A stretch of 47,532 nt of DNA from a virus. The DNA is taken from positions 1 to 47,532 of IMG/VR virus record IMGVR_UViG_3300037264_001527; one strand, written 5' to 3'. The number at the start of each line of letters is the position of its first letter. Position 1 is the first letter of the stretch. Shown here piece after piece: positions 28,250 through 37,049 of the stretch. Below the pieces are notes generated by a model. That model did not search any database and was not told where the DNA came from. It worked only from the letters and a program-made list of their open reading frames with translations. A program made the position numbers and the translations under genes.

Positions 28250-30301
28250 ATGCTCAAGCTCGATCAATACATAGAACTCACCCAGAAAGCCATAAACAGC
28301 CCGAACCTTGCTGAATGGTTTAGTGAGGACGATCTCAAGCGCATAGGGAACGAGTGTTATTCGGGGTATGAGAGGGACGAGCGCAGCAGAGAGCATTGGA
28401 TGCGAAGGAACGAGGCAGGGATGGACTTGGCTCTTCAGATCCAGAAGGAAAAGAGTTTCCCTTGGCCTGGGTGCGCGTCGGTAGCCTTTCCCCTAGTAAC
28501 TATCGCCGCCATGCAGTTCCATGCTCGTGCCTATCCGGCAATCGTGAGCGGAACTGATGTCGTCAAGTGTACTGTTCTTGGTGACGATCCTACTGGCCAG
28601 CTTGTCGCTCAAGCTGAGCGCATATCATCCCACATGAGTTGGCAGAGACTCTATCAGGACAAGTGCTGGGAGGAGCAGGAAGACAAGTCCATATTGAATC
28701 TTACCATTGTCGGTACGAACTTCAAGAAGAGCTACCAGTCTCCAAGTGTTGGCTATCCGGTTTCTGAACTGGTCCTGGCTAAGAACCTGGTCATCAACTA
28801 CTGGGCGAAATCTGTAGAGGACTGTCCGAGAAAGACGCACAAGATCCCGATGTTTCGCAACGAGATTTATGAGAAGGTCATGCGCGGGATCTTCTGTGAT
28901 TGTCTGGAAGAACCCTGGTACTTGAATGCACCTGCACCTTCAAACCAAGAGGCTCGGACACATCAGGATCAACGCCAGGGCGTAGATCCACCTCCGCCGG
29001 ACGATACGACTGCTTTGACTATGTGTGAGCAGCATGTAAGTCTGGATCTTGATGGTGATGGGTATGCAGAGCCCTACATAGTGACTTTTGAAGAGGCTTC
29101 TAAGTGCGTCTGCAGGATCGTCACACGTTTTGATCGGGAAGAGGACATTGAGCGCGTAGCTGCTGGTTCTCATAAGGGCAAGATCATTCGGATCAACGCA
29201 ACGGAATACTTCACCAAACGGGCTTTCATCCCAAGTCCGGACGGGGGTATTTATGATATTGGCTTTGGGATATTACTCGGGCCGCTCAATGAGGCAACTT
29301 CTTCCATCATCAATATGCTTCTTGACGCCGGTACAATGCAGACTACTGCTGGAGGTTTCCTTGGGCGGGGCGTTAAGATCCGCGGTGGAGTCTATTCCTT
29401 TGCCCCGTTTGAGTGGAAGCGTGCTGATTCGACTGGTGATGATATCAGGAAGTCGATTCTACCCTTACCTGTCAATGCGCCAAGTGACGTGCTCTTCCAG
29501 CTCCTCGGTCTTCTCATTCAGTACACGAGCCGCATTAGCGGAACTACGGACATTACGGTTGGTGAGAACCCCGGACAGAACACACCGGCGCAGACTTCTC
29601 AGAACCTTGTTGAGATGGGGCAGAAAATCTACAACGCGATCTTCAAGAGGATCTGGAGGTCGAGCAAGGAAGAGTTCGGCAAGATATTCAAGTTGAATGC
29701 GAGTTTCCTTCCTCTGAATCAATCCCATCTAGGTGGGATAACACGTTCCGACTATCTTTCTACCAAGCCGGATCAGATATTCCCGGTTGCCGATCCGAAC
29801 ATCACCAGCGATTCTCTCAGACTTCAGCAAGCTCTGGCTCTTAAACAAGCGGCCGCCACGACTCCTGGCTATGATCGGGATGCGGTAGAGCTTGTATTCC
29901 TTCGTGCTCTTCGCGTAGAGGGCGCTCAGCAGCTCTTCAAGGGCACCCAGGGGCAACCACCTCCTGAAGATCCAAAAGTCACCCTGGAGAAGCTGAAGAT
30001 GGCTGGTAAGGCTGCCGAAGCGGATAAGGACCGGCAGATAGCCATTCAGAAGTGGGTTGCTGAATTCCGGGTAGAGCAGGAACTGAACAACGCCAAGATC
30101 ATCGAACTTCAGGCGAGCGCTGCTGAATCCGCAGCTAATGCTCAGAGTGAGCAAGCCTATGCCCAGGTCGCCATGATCAATGCGCAAATCACCCTGGCGA
30201 AGAGCAGGAACGAGCACATCAACACGCAGATCGAGCACTTGTTGAAGGCTGCGAAGATCGAGTCAGATCACCAGTTAGGTCTAGCGAGGAAAGCGGGATG
30301 A
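28250..30301 (+). CDS. Portal protein
   Basis: 683 residues from ATG 28250, of the size of P22-like portals. SFPWPGCASVAFPLVTIAAM and FHARAYPAIV lie in the N-terminal wing. LDLDGDGYAEPYIVTFEEAS is near 270. GFGILLGPLNEATSSIINML and the crown helix after 550 (QASAAESAANAQSEQAYAQV) complete the usual plan. The portal forms the dodecameric DNA gate at one capsid vertex. Start follows the terminase stop by two bases. Confidence 0.92.
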   Translation: MLKLDQYIELTQKAINSPNLAEWFSEDDLKRIGNECYSGYERDERSREHWMRRNEAGMDLALQIQKEKSFPWPGCASVAFPLVTIAAMQFHARAYPAIVSGTDVVKCTVLGDDPTGQLVAQAERISSHMSWQRLYQDKCWEEQEDKSILNLTIVGTNFKKSYQSPSVGYPVSELVLAKNLVINYWAKSVEDCPRKTHKIPMFRNEIYEKVMRGIFCDCLEEPWYLNAPAPSNQEARTHQDQRQGVDPPPPDDTTALTMCEQHVSLDLDGDGYAEPYIVTFEEASKCVCRIVTRFDREEDIERVAAGSHKGKIIRINATEYFTKRAFIPSPDGGIYDIGFGILLGPLNEATSSIINMLLDAGTMQTTAGGFLGRGVKIRGGVYSFAPFEWKRADSTGDDIRKSILPLPVNAPSDVLFQLLGLLIQYTSRISGTTDITVGENPGQNTPAQTSQNLVEMGQKIYNAIFKRIWRSSKEEFGKIFKLNASFLPLNQSHLGGITRSDYLSTKPDQIFPVADPNITSDSLRLQQALALKQAAATTPGYDRDAVELVFLRALRVEGAQQLFKGTQGQPPPEDPKVTLEKLKMAGKAAEADKDRQIAIQKWVAEFRVEQELNNAKIIELQASAAESAANAQSEQAYAQVAMINAQITLAKSRNEHINTQIEHLLKAAKIESDHQLGLARKAG

Positions 30302-30579
30302 GCGTAACTGAACAAGAATTCACCGACTGGAAGTTACATCCGGTTACCAAGGCGCTTATGGCCTTGCTGGATCTCAAGCGGGATGAAATGCGAAGAGCTT
30401 GGGAGGGAGGGAGTTATACCGATTATGTTAGTGAGACTATGGCGCTTATCAACGTAGCGAATATAGGAACCTGTCGAGGTTATGCCTTTGTGCAGGAGTT
30501 AGAGTACGAGCAACTACTGGAGAGATACGATGACGAACACATCGGGATTGGATCCGAGGGGCGTAGCGGTTCTGATTGA
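30298..30579 (+). CDS. Hypothetical head-region protein
   Basis: 93 residues, helical: VTKALMALLDLKRDEMRRAW. ATGA overlap with the portal stop. The end overlaps the co-chaperonin gene by 50 bases. Such small helical proteins after portals are common and of unknown role. Confidence 0.65.
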   Translation: MSVTEQEFTDWKLHPVTKALMALLDLKRDEMRRAWEGGSYTDYVSETMALINVANIGTCRGYAFVQELEYEQLLERYDDEHIGIGSEGRSGSD

Positions 30580-30844
30580 GCCCTATGAACCTCAGAAGAA
30601 GGGAATGCTGATCGAGATTCCCGATCAGGTGAAGGACAGGATGGCGATGCTGGAGAATCGGGCGGTGGTAATAGCGATTGGACCAAGCGCTTGGCACGAC
30701 GAGCCGTTTCCGAGGGCTGTTGTTGGTGATCGGGTGCTGGTTACCAAGTTCGCCGGTTTCACAGCGAAGGGTCCGGCTGATGGAAAACAGTATCGAATCA
30801 TAAATGACAGGGACGTATTTTGCGCCATCACTAGCGAAGAATGA
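30530..30844 (+). CDS. GroES-like co-chaperonin
   Basis: 104 residues. GVAVLIEPYEPQKKGMLIEI contains the mobile-loop region that would bind GroEL, followed by RAVVIAIGPSAW, VVGDRVLVTKFAGF and YRIINDRDVFCAI, which together give the Cpn10 barrel in the usual order. It lies between portal and scaffold genes. The expected role is to replace or assist host GroES during folding of the capsid protein, as T4 gp31 does. Confidence 0.85.
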   Translation: MTNTSGLDPRGVAVLIEPYEPQKKGMLIEIPDQVKDRMAMLENRAVVIAIGPSAWHDEPFPRAVVGDRVLVTKFAGFTAKGPADGKQYRIINDRDVFCAITSEE

Positions 30845-30847
30845 AGA

Positions 30848-30895
30848 ATGAGAACCTGTAGCTCTTGCAACATCGAAACGAGGAATAGGCAATGA
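30848..30895 (+). CDS. Tiny frame between co-chaperonin and scaffold (speculative)
   Basis: ATG 30848 encodes MRTCSSCNIETRNRQ and stops in an ATGA overlap with the scaffold start. It fits the gap exactly, but 15 codons may be chance. CxxC is present. Confidence 0.2.
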   Translation: MRTCSSCNIETRNRQ

Positions 30896-31752
30896 CTGAG
30901 CAAGTTGAAGAACCGATTGTGGAAAGCGCAGCGACTCCTGAGCGGCAGGCTGAAGCTGAGAAGATGGGCTGGATACCTGCAGAACGCTTTAAGGGTGATC
31001 CTGAGCGCTTCATTGACGCTGAGGAGTACATCGAGCGCGGTGAGACAGTCCTTCCAATCGTGAGAAAGGAGAACAAAAGACTCCATGCTGAGGTTGATGG
31101 GTTGAGAACGACTACTCGACAGACAGAGGCTGCGCTGAAGGCCGCTCAAGATCGCCTAACCACGATTGAAGAGCGCCATGTGGTTGAAAAGCAGCGCGCT
31201 GTTGCTCAGGCGAAGGCGGAGTTGAAGTCCCAGCTTGCTGCGGCCAATGAGGCTGGAGATCATGGCGCTGTGGCGGACATTACCGAGCAGATGGTTGAAC
31301 TGAACGCCCAACCGGCGCTGACCGTCCAGAGGAAAGCAGAACCAGTCGCTGCCTACGTCGCTCCTCCCGAGCTTGTCGCTTGGAATGCCAAAAATCCATG
31401 GTTCGGGCAGGACAAGCGCCGGACGGCTGTTGCTATTGCAGCAGCTCAAGAGCTTCGAGATGGCGGAGAAACGGCCACTGGAGAGGCGTTCTTCGAGAAG
31501 GTGGGCGCTGAGGTTGCCAAGACATTCGGTGAGATGGAGCCTCGGGGCGATAAGGTGGAAGGTGGCAGAAACGGCTCTGACGGCGATGCAAGACCAGGAG
31601 CCAGAGGATCGAAAACCTACGCAAGTCTGCCGGCCGATGCTAAAGCCGCCTGTGAGTCGGAAGTGCGGAACTTTGTCGGACCCGGCAAGAGTTACAAAAC
31701 CAAAGCAGAATGGCAGAGCCGCTATGCTGACATTTACTTTACCCAGGAGTAA
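30892..31752 (+). CDS. Scaffold-like head protein
   Basis: 286 residues, acidic N-terminus, long central coiled coil (KENKRLHAEVDGLRTTTRQT through about residue 130), and a basic C-terminal helix-rich end (KSYKTKAEWQSRYADIYF). Position before the head proteins and this composition are typical of assembly scaffolds, which leave the prohead before DNA packaging. No protease is visible in the neighbourhood. Confidence 0.75.
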   Translation: MTEQVEEPIVESAATPERQAEAEKMGWIPAERFKGDPERFIDAEEYIERGETVLPIVRKENKRLHAEVDGLRTTTRQTEAALKAAQDRLTTIEERHVVEKQRAVAQAKAELKSQLAAANEAGDHGAVADITEQMVELNAQPALTVQRKAEPVAAYVAPPELVAWNAKNPWFGQDKRRTAVAIAAAQELRDGGETATGEAFFEKVGAEVAKTFGEMEPRGDKVEGGRNGSDGDARPGARGSKTYASLPADAKAACESEVRNFVGPGKSYKTKAEWQSRYADIYFTQE

Positions 31753-31757
31753 GGAAC

Positions 31758-32264
31758 ATGGAGAAGCTTAACATCGCATCGAAGCAAGAACCCTCTCGGG
31801 CCGAACGCAAGCGCATTCCAATGAGCGTTCCGGTTATGAGCCTGGAAGTTCCCGAGATCCCTGGGTATTCACAGTATTGGTTTGAAGGCACGCCCGAGCG
31901 GATACAGAGAGCGCTCGATGGCGGCTACGAATTTGTCGATGAACGTGAAGTGCGGCTCAACAATGTTAGCCTGGGCGGGAATAGTGCCGCTTCGGGTAAT
32001 ACTGATATGGGCAGCAGAGTTAGTGTACTTGCTGGACAGGAAGTAGGAACAGATGGGCAGGCCATTCGCCTAGTTCTGATGAAGATTCGTCAGGAGTGGA
32101 AAGACGAAGACGATAAGCTCATCGAGGATAGGAATACGGCGGTACGAAATGCGCTTCTTGGCGGGATGATCGGAGCAGAACGAGACGCTTCCGGTGATAC
32201 TGCTGCACGGTACGTGGACAAGGCGCGGCTTTCAATACCCAAATTCTTCGAACGTAAGACTTAA
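31758..32264 (+). CDS. Head-region protein of unknown function
   Basis: 168 residues. SVPVMSLEVPEIPGYSQYWF, ERIQRALDGGYEFVDEREVR and RVSVLAGQEVGTDGQAIRLV are typical of a protein found between scaffold and capsid genes in related phages. A helical basic tail follows (EDRNTAVRNALLGG). Perhaps a minor head or DNA-binding component. Confidence 0.7.
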   Translation: MEKLNIASKQEPSRAERKRIPMSVPVMSLEVPEIPGYSQYWFEGTPERIQRALDGGYEFVDEREVRLNNVSLGGNSAASGNTDMGSRVSVLAGQEVGTDGQAIRLVLMKIRQEWKDEDDKLIEDRNTAVRNALLGGMIGAERDASGDTAARYVDKARLSIPKFFERKT

Positions 32265-32276
32265 TGGAGATTTGCT

Positions 32277-32909
32277 ATGGCAAATTCTAACAGAGCGTCT
32301 GGGTTCACTCCTGTTCAGTACCTCAACGGTGCTCCCTGGAATGGCCAGACGCGGCTTTACTCAATCATTGCGACCTACGCGACCGCGCTTTATGTCGGCG
32401 ATCCTGTGGTGAGCAGTGGAACGGCTGATGCAGGTGGCATCGCCGGCATCAACATTGGTGCCGGTACTGGTGCTCTGCGCGGTGTGATTACAGCACTCTA
32501 CGATTCCGGTAGAACGACTGCGCCCGTTGGTGGGGTATCTGTCGGCAATATCGGCAATCCGAACATTAGCTATCGTCCTGCTTCTCATGCGAACGTGTGG
32601 TACGCCTCAGTTGTAGACGATCCGAACGTGCTCTTCAGCATTCAGGAAGAGTCTGGTACTACGCAGCTTGCTGCGACGGAAGTCGGCCTCAACCAAATCA
32701 GCGTATCTGGTACGGGTAATGGATATGTTTCGGGGTGGCAGCTCGCCTGCACGACCACCGGGACAGCCAACACGACCAACACCCTACAGCTTCGGCTGAT
32801 GGGGCTGGCGCAAGCACCTGCTGGTACCAATGTATTTGGTGCCTATGCAAAGTGGCTTGTTAAGATCAACGTGCACGAGCTCGCCAGTATTGGCGTGACC
32901 GGCGTCTAA
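32277..32909 (+). CDS. Head decoration-like protein
   Basis: 210 residues, Gly/Thr-rich and beta-rich: TALYVGDPVVSSGTADAGGI, GVSVGNIGNPNISYRPASH. It directly precedes the capsid gene, with a good ribosome site (ATGGAGATTTGCT). Size and composition suggest an outer capsid decoration or coat accessory protein. Confidence 0.62.
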   Translation: MANSNRASGFTPVQYLNGAPWNGQTRLYSIIATYATALYVGDPVVSSGTADAGGIAGINIGAGTGALRGVITALYDSGRTTAPVGGVSVGNIGNPNISYRPASHANVWYASVVDDPNVLFSIQEESGTTQLAATEVGLNQISVSGTGNGYVSGWQLACTTTGTANTTNTLQLRLMGLAQAPAGTNVFGAYAKWLVKINVHELASIGVTGV

Positions 32910-32921
32910 GGAGAACTTATC

Positions 32922-33842
32922 ATGCCAGGCGGCGTAATCACCACAGCAACACATCCGAAACTTCTGTGGCCGGGGGTCTATACGACCTGGGGCCAGATGT
33001 ACAATCAGCACGAGAAGGAATACCCCGATCTCTACGAGATCAGGTATTCCGACAAGGCTTATGAACAGGGCGTGCAGATCGCAGGGTCCAGTCTCGCTCC
33101 GGTGAAGTCTCAAGGCGCTCCGATCAGCTATGCTGGTGAAGTGCAGGGGGTTGTTTCGACCTACCAGCACATCGCCTATGCTCTCGGCTATATCGTGAGC
33201 TACGAAGAGCGGCGTGATAACCTGTACAAGGAAGTCGCGACCCGAAGGGCGGAGGGCAATGCTTTCTCGATGAATCAAACCATTGAGAATGTCGCTGCGT
33301 TCCCGTACAACAACGCCTTTGCTACGACCTACTTCAGCACGGCGGACGCGGCGGCACTTTGTAGTGCCTCGCATGTCAATGTGACTGGCGGGACGTTCAG
33401 CAACTTGCTGAGTCCGGGCGCGGATCTGACAGAAGCGTCTTTGGAAGCTCTGTGTGTTCAGATCATGGGTACACAGAACGACGTTGGCCAACTGATCAAC
33501 GTCATGCCTCAGTCGCTCCATGTCGCCCGACAAAACTGGTTCCCGGCGAATCGAGTGCTGAAGTCGGTTCTTCAGTCCAACACCGCGAACAATGCGATCA
33601 ACGTGTTGAAGGCTACGAACGCCTTCCCCGGCGGGATCAAGCTGAACCACTACTTCACTTCGGCGAACGCTTGGTTCGTCCGGACGAACGCCCTCCACGG
33701 GATGACGTTCTTCTGGAGAGACGAACCGGACCTGCAGCAAGACAATGATTTCGACACGAAGAACGCAAAGGCCGCGTCCTACATGAGATTTTCTGTTGGG
33801 ATCGACGATCCTCGCGGCGTGTTCGGCGTGAATGGGCCTTGA
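32922..33842 (+). CDS. Major capsid protein, putative
   Basis: 306 residues. YEIRYSDKAYEQGVQIAGSS, IAYALGYIVSYEERRDNLYK, then INVMPQSLHVARQNWFPANR and a C-terminal GIDDPRGVFGVN resemble HK97-fold capsid proteins of the Mu-type group. A strong ribosome site (AGGAGAACTTATC) and a hairpin after the gene (33859-33875) fit high expression. The decoration-like gene precedes it. Confidence 0.82.
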   Translation: MPGGVITTATHPKLLWPGVYTTWGQMYNQHEKEYPDLYEIRYSDKAYEQGVQIAGSSLAPVKSQGAPISYAGEVQGVVSTYQHIAYALGYIVSYEERRDNLYKEVATRRAEGNAFSMNQTIENVAAFPYNNAFATTYFSTADAAALCSASHVNVTGGTFSNLLSPGADLTEASLEALCVQIMGTQNDVGQLINVMPQSLHVARQNWFPANRVLKSVLQSNTANNAINVLKATNAFPGGIKLNHYFTSANAWFVRTNALHGMTFFWRDEPDLQQDNDFDTKNAKAASYMRFSVGIDDPRGVFGVNGP

Positions 33843-33858
33843 GGTAAGTCATTGATAT

Positions 33859-33875
33859 TGCTAGTTATTCTAGCA
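33859..33875 (+). terminator. Weak hairpin after the capsid gene
   Basis: TGCTAG-TTATT-CTAGCA, then TTT. The stem is short and the T run only three bases, so read-through to the later structural genes is expected. Confidence 0.35.
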
Positions 33876-33905
33876 TTTCAAGAAGAGTTTAGAAGGAGGT
33901 TTGAA

Positions 33906-33980
33906 ATGCGCGTAGATTCCGTAATCTGCGCGCATCATCAAGCCCCCCCTAGGGGCAAGGTGGACCGGCACCCCCGGTAA
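33906..33980 (+). CDS. 24-codon frame with strong ribosome site and built-in hairpin
   Basis: GAAGGAGGT lies five bases before ATG 33906, one of the strongest ribosome sites of the window. The frame encodes RVDSVICAHHQAPPRGKVDR and stops at 33980. Directly after the ATG an 11-pair hairpin GCGCGTAGATT-CCGT-AATCTGCGCGC (33908-33933, one G.T pair) would form. It may be a leader peptide or an mRNA stability element rather than a protein gene. Confidence 0.4.
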   Translation: MRVDSVICAHHQAPPRGKVDRHPR

Positions 33981-34034
33981 GGCAGTACGCATTGGTGGAG
34001 CTAGAACCTCCATCCCATTTATAGGAGCATAAAG

Positions 34035-35210
34035 ATGTCGTATACAAACTTTCCTAACGGCTTCGCGGGCGGCATAAGCGTTCGTGGAATGCCGTTACTG
34101 CAAATGCAGCCGGGAGCGGTCTTCTATTGCGGCAACGGTCCAATAATGATCGATGACGCAGTTGGTGGCTCGAACGGAAATCGGGGGACCTTCCAAGATC
34201 CTCTTGGAACTCTTACCTACGCGGTCAATACGAAGTGCAGGCCCGGACGCGGAGATATTGTCTTCGTCTTGCCGAACCATAAAGAGACTATCTCCAACGC
34301 GACGACCCTGTTGTTGCAGAATTCGGGCGTGGCTGTGGTGGGTCTAGGGGCGGGGTCTAGTCGCCCGACCTTCACCTTCAGCACAGCGACGGCGGCTAAC
34401 ATCCCTGTCTGGGGCGCGAACATGAGCATCCAGAACTGCCTGTTCGTAGCGAACTTCGCTGACGTAACCTCCTTATTCACCTCCGACGATGGGAGCGTTA
34501 CTGCCTCCATTGCAGGGGAACTGATGACGGTGACAGCCTCTGGTTCGGGCACTCTGGCTCGGGGCCTGACTCTTAGCGCCACCACGGTGACTGCGGGGAC
34601 GGTGATTCTGGAGCAGGTTTCTGGCACGACCGGCGCTGTAGGAACCTATCGGGTCTCTCCATCTCAGACAGTGGCCTCGACAACCATCACCACTCGGCCT
34701 AGAGACTTCGCAATTGACCGTTGCGAGTTCAGGGATACGAGCAGCATTCTCAATGCCCTTAGCATAATGACTCTCTCGGGGACGGCGAATGCGGATGATG
34801 GTTTCAGCTTCACTAACAACCGGATCTCAAGCCTTGGGACGACTGCGGCGACAACCGCGATTATCCTGGGTGCGGCGATTGACCGGATGACGGTGAATGG
34901 GAACTTCGGAAACTGGGCTGTGTTGAACGATACTGCCGCGATGATCGCAGGTGGGGCGCACAACATGACCAACTTCGAGTTCGGGTATAACGTCCTGAAT
35001 CGGCCGAACACCAGTTCGACTAGCGGTTCGTTCATCAGTTCGTCCTCGACTGCCTGCACCGGTCACTGCCATCACAACATGTTGTGGCAGTTGGATGGTG
35101 ATGCGGGCATCTGGATCGCAACTGGAACGAAACTCGCTTTCAGTGAGAACTACAGCCCGATTACCGGTGCTGCGGACAAGAACGGCCTTATCAACCCGGC
35201 TGCGGCATAG
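34035..35210 (+). CDS. Beta-helix-like virion protein with inserted Ig-like repeat domain
   Basis: 391 residues. [20 protein letters not shown] and repeated NCLF/DRCEF/FTNNRI turns look like a right-handed beta helix, as in attachment or capsid-bound proteins. Residues about 155-225 ([20 protein letters not shown], then [19 protein letters not shown]) form a small repeat domain also seen inserted in other phage structural proteins. Possible head fibre or receptor-related role. Confidence 0.68.
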   Translation: MSYTNFPNGFAGGISVRGMPLLQMQPGAVFYCGNGPIMIDDAVGGSNGNRGTFQDPLGTLTYAVNTKCRPGRGDIVFVLPNHKETISNATTLLLQNSGVAVVGLGAGSSRPTFTFSTATAANIPVWGANMSIQNCLFVANFADVTSLFTSDDGSVTASIAGELMTVTASGSGTLARGLTLSATTVTAGTVILEQVSGTTGAVGTYRVSPSQTVASTTITTRPRDFAIDRCEFRDTSSILNALSIMTLSGTANADDGFSFTNNRISSLGTTAATTAIILGAAIDRMTVNGNFGNWAVLNDTAAMIAGGAHNMTNFEFGYNVLNRPNTSSTSGSFISSSSTACTGHCHHNMLWQLDGDAGIWIATGTKLAFSENYSPITGAADKNGLINPAAA

Positions 35211-35227
35211 CCTAGAGGAGCATTACC

Positions 35228-35860
35228 ATGAGCGAAATATTACAAGGCGATTACTTAGCCGCGGAAGAGGGGAAATTCTTCACTTCGTGGCTCGGGGCGA
35301 CGGCGAACACTGCCGTCGCAACCACTACCCAGGCGCTGGGCACAACCAGCCCGAGCTTGGTGATCTTCAACTCGCAGCCGGAAGGCGGGCGCAATATCTA
35401 CATGCGCTTTGCGAAGTTCGAGATCACGGCCGCTACGACCGGTCTGACGACTGTAGAGCATGTCGGTGTCCTCAACTCTGGTTCGGTTCATACGACCGTT
35501 GGCACTCTGATGAGCACCCCGGAAAATGTGAATGGAGCATCTGGCAATGCGTCGCTCACCCGCCTCTACGGTGGGGTGAATGTGATGGCGACGCCAGCGG
35601 CGGCCAGCCGGATCATCCACACGGGGACAGTCGATACATCAATCCCGATCGTTCTGGACAACTGGGTTCTTGCCTATGGCGAACCTGTCAGTTCCGGATC
35701 GAACCTGATTGGTACGAAGACCCTGGTGAAGCAGATTACCGTGCCTATCCCGCCGGTCATCATCGCGCCACAGCAGTTCTACACCCTGGGTTTCTGGGGC
35801 GCGAGCTGGGCGGCATCAGCCCCGACCTACCGTATGTCGGTTGGCTTCATCGAAAAGTAA
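35228..35860 (+). CDS. Structural protein, beta-rich
   Basis: 210 residues. SEILQGDYLAAEEGKFFTSW, RNIYMRFAKFEITAATTGL, and RMSVGFIEK at the end. Same layout (small N-terminal helix, beta domain, C-terminal strand) as the next gene, so the two may be distant paralogues. Likely virion component. Confidence 0.6.
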   Translation: MSEILQGDYLAAEEGKFFTSWLGATANTAVATTTQALGTTSPSLVIFNSQPEGGRNIYMRFAKFEITAATTGLTTVEHVGVLNSGSVHTTVGTLMSTPENVNGASGNASLTRLYGGVNVMATPAAASRIIHTGTVDTSIPIVLDNWVLAYGEPVSSGSNLIGTKTLVKQITVPIPPVIIAPQQFYTLGFWGASWAASAPTYRMSVGFIEK

Positions 35861-35878
35861 CCCAAAGGAAACCATGAA

Positions 35879-36406
35879 ATGAGCAGCATCGACACAATTG
35901 CATATGGGCGGGCAGGTCAAATCTACACCGCCTCCAATGTCTCTGCGAAGATCATCACCGTTGTCGGAACCGCGATGACGGGGCTGATCCTCTACAATCC
36001 GATCGGATCGGGCAAGTACGTCTCGCTGCTGGATGCAGGATATAGCCTGACGACAGCGCTCGGATCGATCGCCTCGATCGGGGTTGCGATATCCCCGACA
36101 CAGCCGGTCATCCCCTCCAGCAATACGGTGGGTAGCGCGGTGATCAAGTCGGCTAACGGCGGAACGGTTGGTTCGGTCTGTTCGGCTTGGGATATCTCGA
36201 CCCTCGGAGTGGCCTGCGTGGTACAGCGCTGGTTTGCGGGGTTGAACTGGATCACCAGCGGATCTGGCCAAGCTCCTTACCAGTTCGACACCAAGATCGA
36301 TGGTGCGCTGGGCTTGGTTCCGGGCGCGGCAGCCTGCTTCGCGGGTATCGGCGGAACCCTTCCGACAGGGTTGGGTTCATTCAGCTACGTTGAGGTTCCC
36401 CTGTAA
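35879..36406 (+). CDS. Structural protein, beta-rich
   Basis: 175 residues. DTIAYGRAGQIYTASNVSAK, NPIGSGKYVSLLDAGYSLT, and the end GSFSYVEVPL. Similar architecture and length to the gene before it. Probably another virion component. Confidence 0.58.
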   Translation: MSSIDTIAYGRAGQIYTASNVSAKIITVVGTAMTGLILYNPIGSGKYVSLLDAGYSLTTALGSIASIGVAISPTQPVIPSSNTVGSAVIKSANGGTVGSVCSAWDISTLGVACVVQRWFAGLNWITSGSGQAPYQFDTKIDGALGLVPGAAACFAGIGGTLPTGLGSFSYVEVPL

Positions 36407-36415
36407 GGAGGACAT

Positions 36416-36847
36416 ATGGGCCAAGTCACGGTAAGAAAGGTCGTCGAGGGTCCGAGTCAAATAACCATTCGGGTGGATTTGCTGAGTGATGGTACGGGGG
36501 AGTTGGAGAACTACGTTATCCTCTCCCCCGAGGATTTGGTACCAAGGCCGGTGCCGCTGAACATCCCTGCCTTCCGCCTTACTCAGGCGTGGTATGGAAC
36601 CGTCTGGTTCGATGTGACGGTGAAGGTTGGAACAGTGATTCCTTCACCGATCTGGACGTTCGCAAGGGACACCGGCCCACACGTTGACTTTCGGAGCTTC
36701 GGTGGGTTGATTGATCCGGCGGTCTACAGTAATCCTCTGCCTGATGACGATGGGAAGCTGACTATTTCGACCAATGACTTTAACGTCGCTGGTTCGATTG
36801 GTACGCTTGTGCTTGAACTGCGAAAGACCAATCAGGCGTCCGGATGA
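36416..36847 (+). CDS. Structural protein, beta-rich
   Basis: 143 residues. VEGPSQITIRVDLLSDGTGE, YGTVWFDVTVKVGTV, and DDDGKLTISTNDFNVAGSIG point to a jelly-roll or Ig-like domain. AAGGAGG precedes the ATG. Function in the virion is inferred from position. Confidence 0.58.
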   Translation: MGQVTVRKVVEGPSQITIRVDLLSDGTGELENYVILSPEDLVPRPVPLNIPAFRLTQAWYGTVWFDVTVKVGTVIPSPIWTFARDTGPHVDFRSFGGLIDPAVYSNPLPDDDGKLTISTNDFNVAGSIGTLVLELRKTNQASG

Positions 36848-37038
36848 TCAGACAGCAGAGAGAAAGAGGTGGGAGGGCTCCGAGGAATCGGGGCTCTACC
36901 AGATTTGGCGTAGTGGCTACCGTAATGGCTACCAGTGGCGGTGGTGGAGCGGATGATGGCACAGAATCTGTGCGCATAACGTCAGTACCCGACACCCGCG
37001 TTACGTCCACAAGTGATCGACGAATAGCCCTTACTTAG
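36844..37038 (+). CDS. Small basic protein before the fibre gene
   Basis: 64 residues, Arg/Gly-rich at the N-terminus (RQQRERGGRAPRNRGSTRFG), then a Gly/Ser stretch. ATGA overlap with the gene before. Unrecognised. Confidence 0.5.
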   Translation: MIRQQRERGGRAPRNRGSTRFGVVATVMATSGGGGADDGTESVRITSVPDTRVTSTSDRRIALT

Positions 37039-37049
37039 GATGGATTGAA

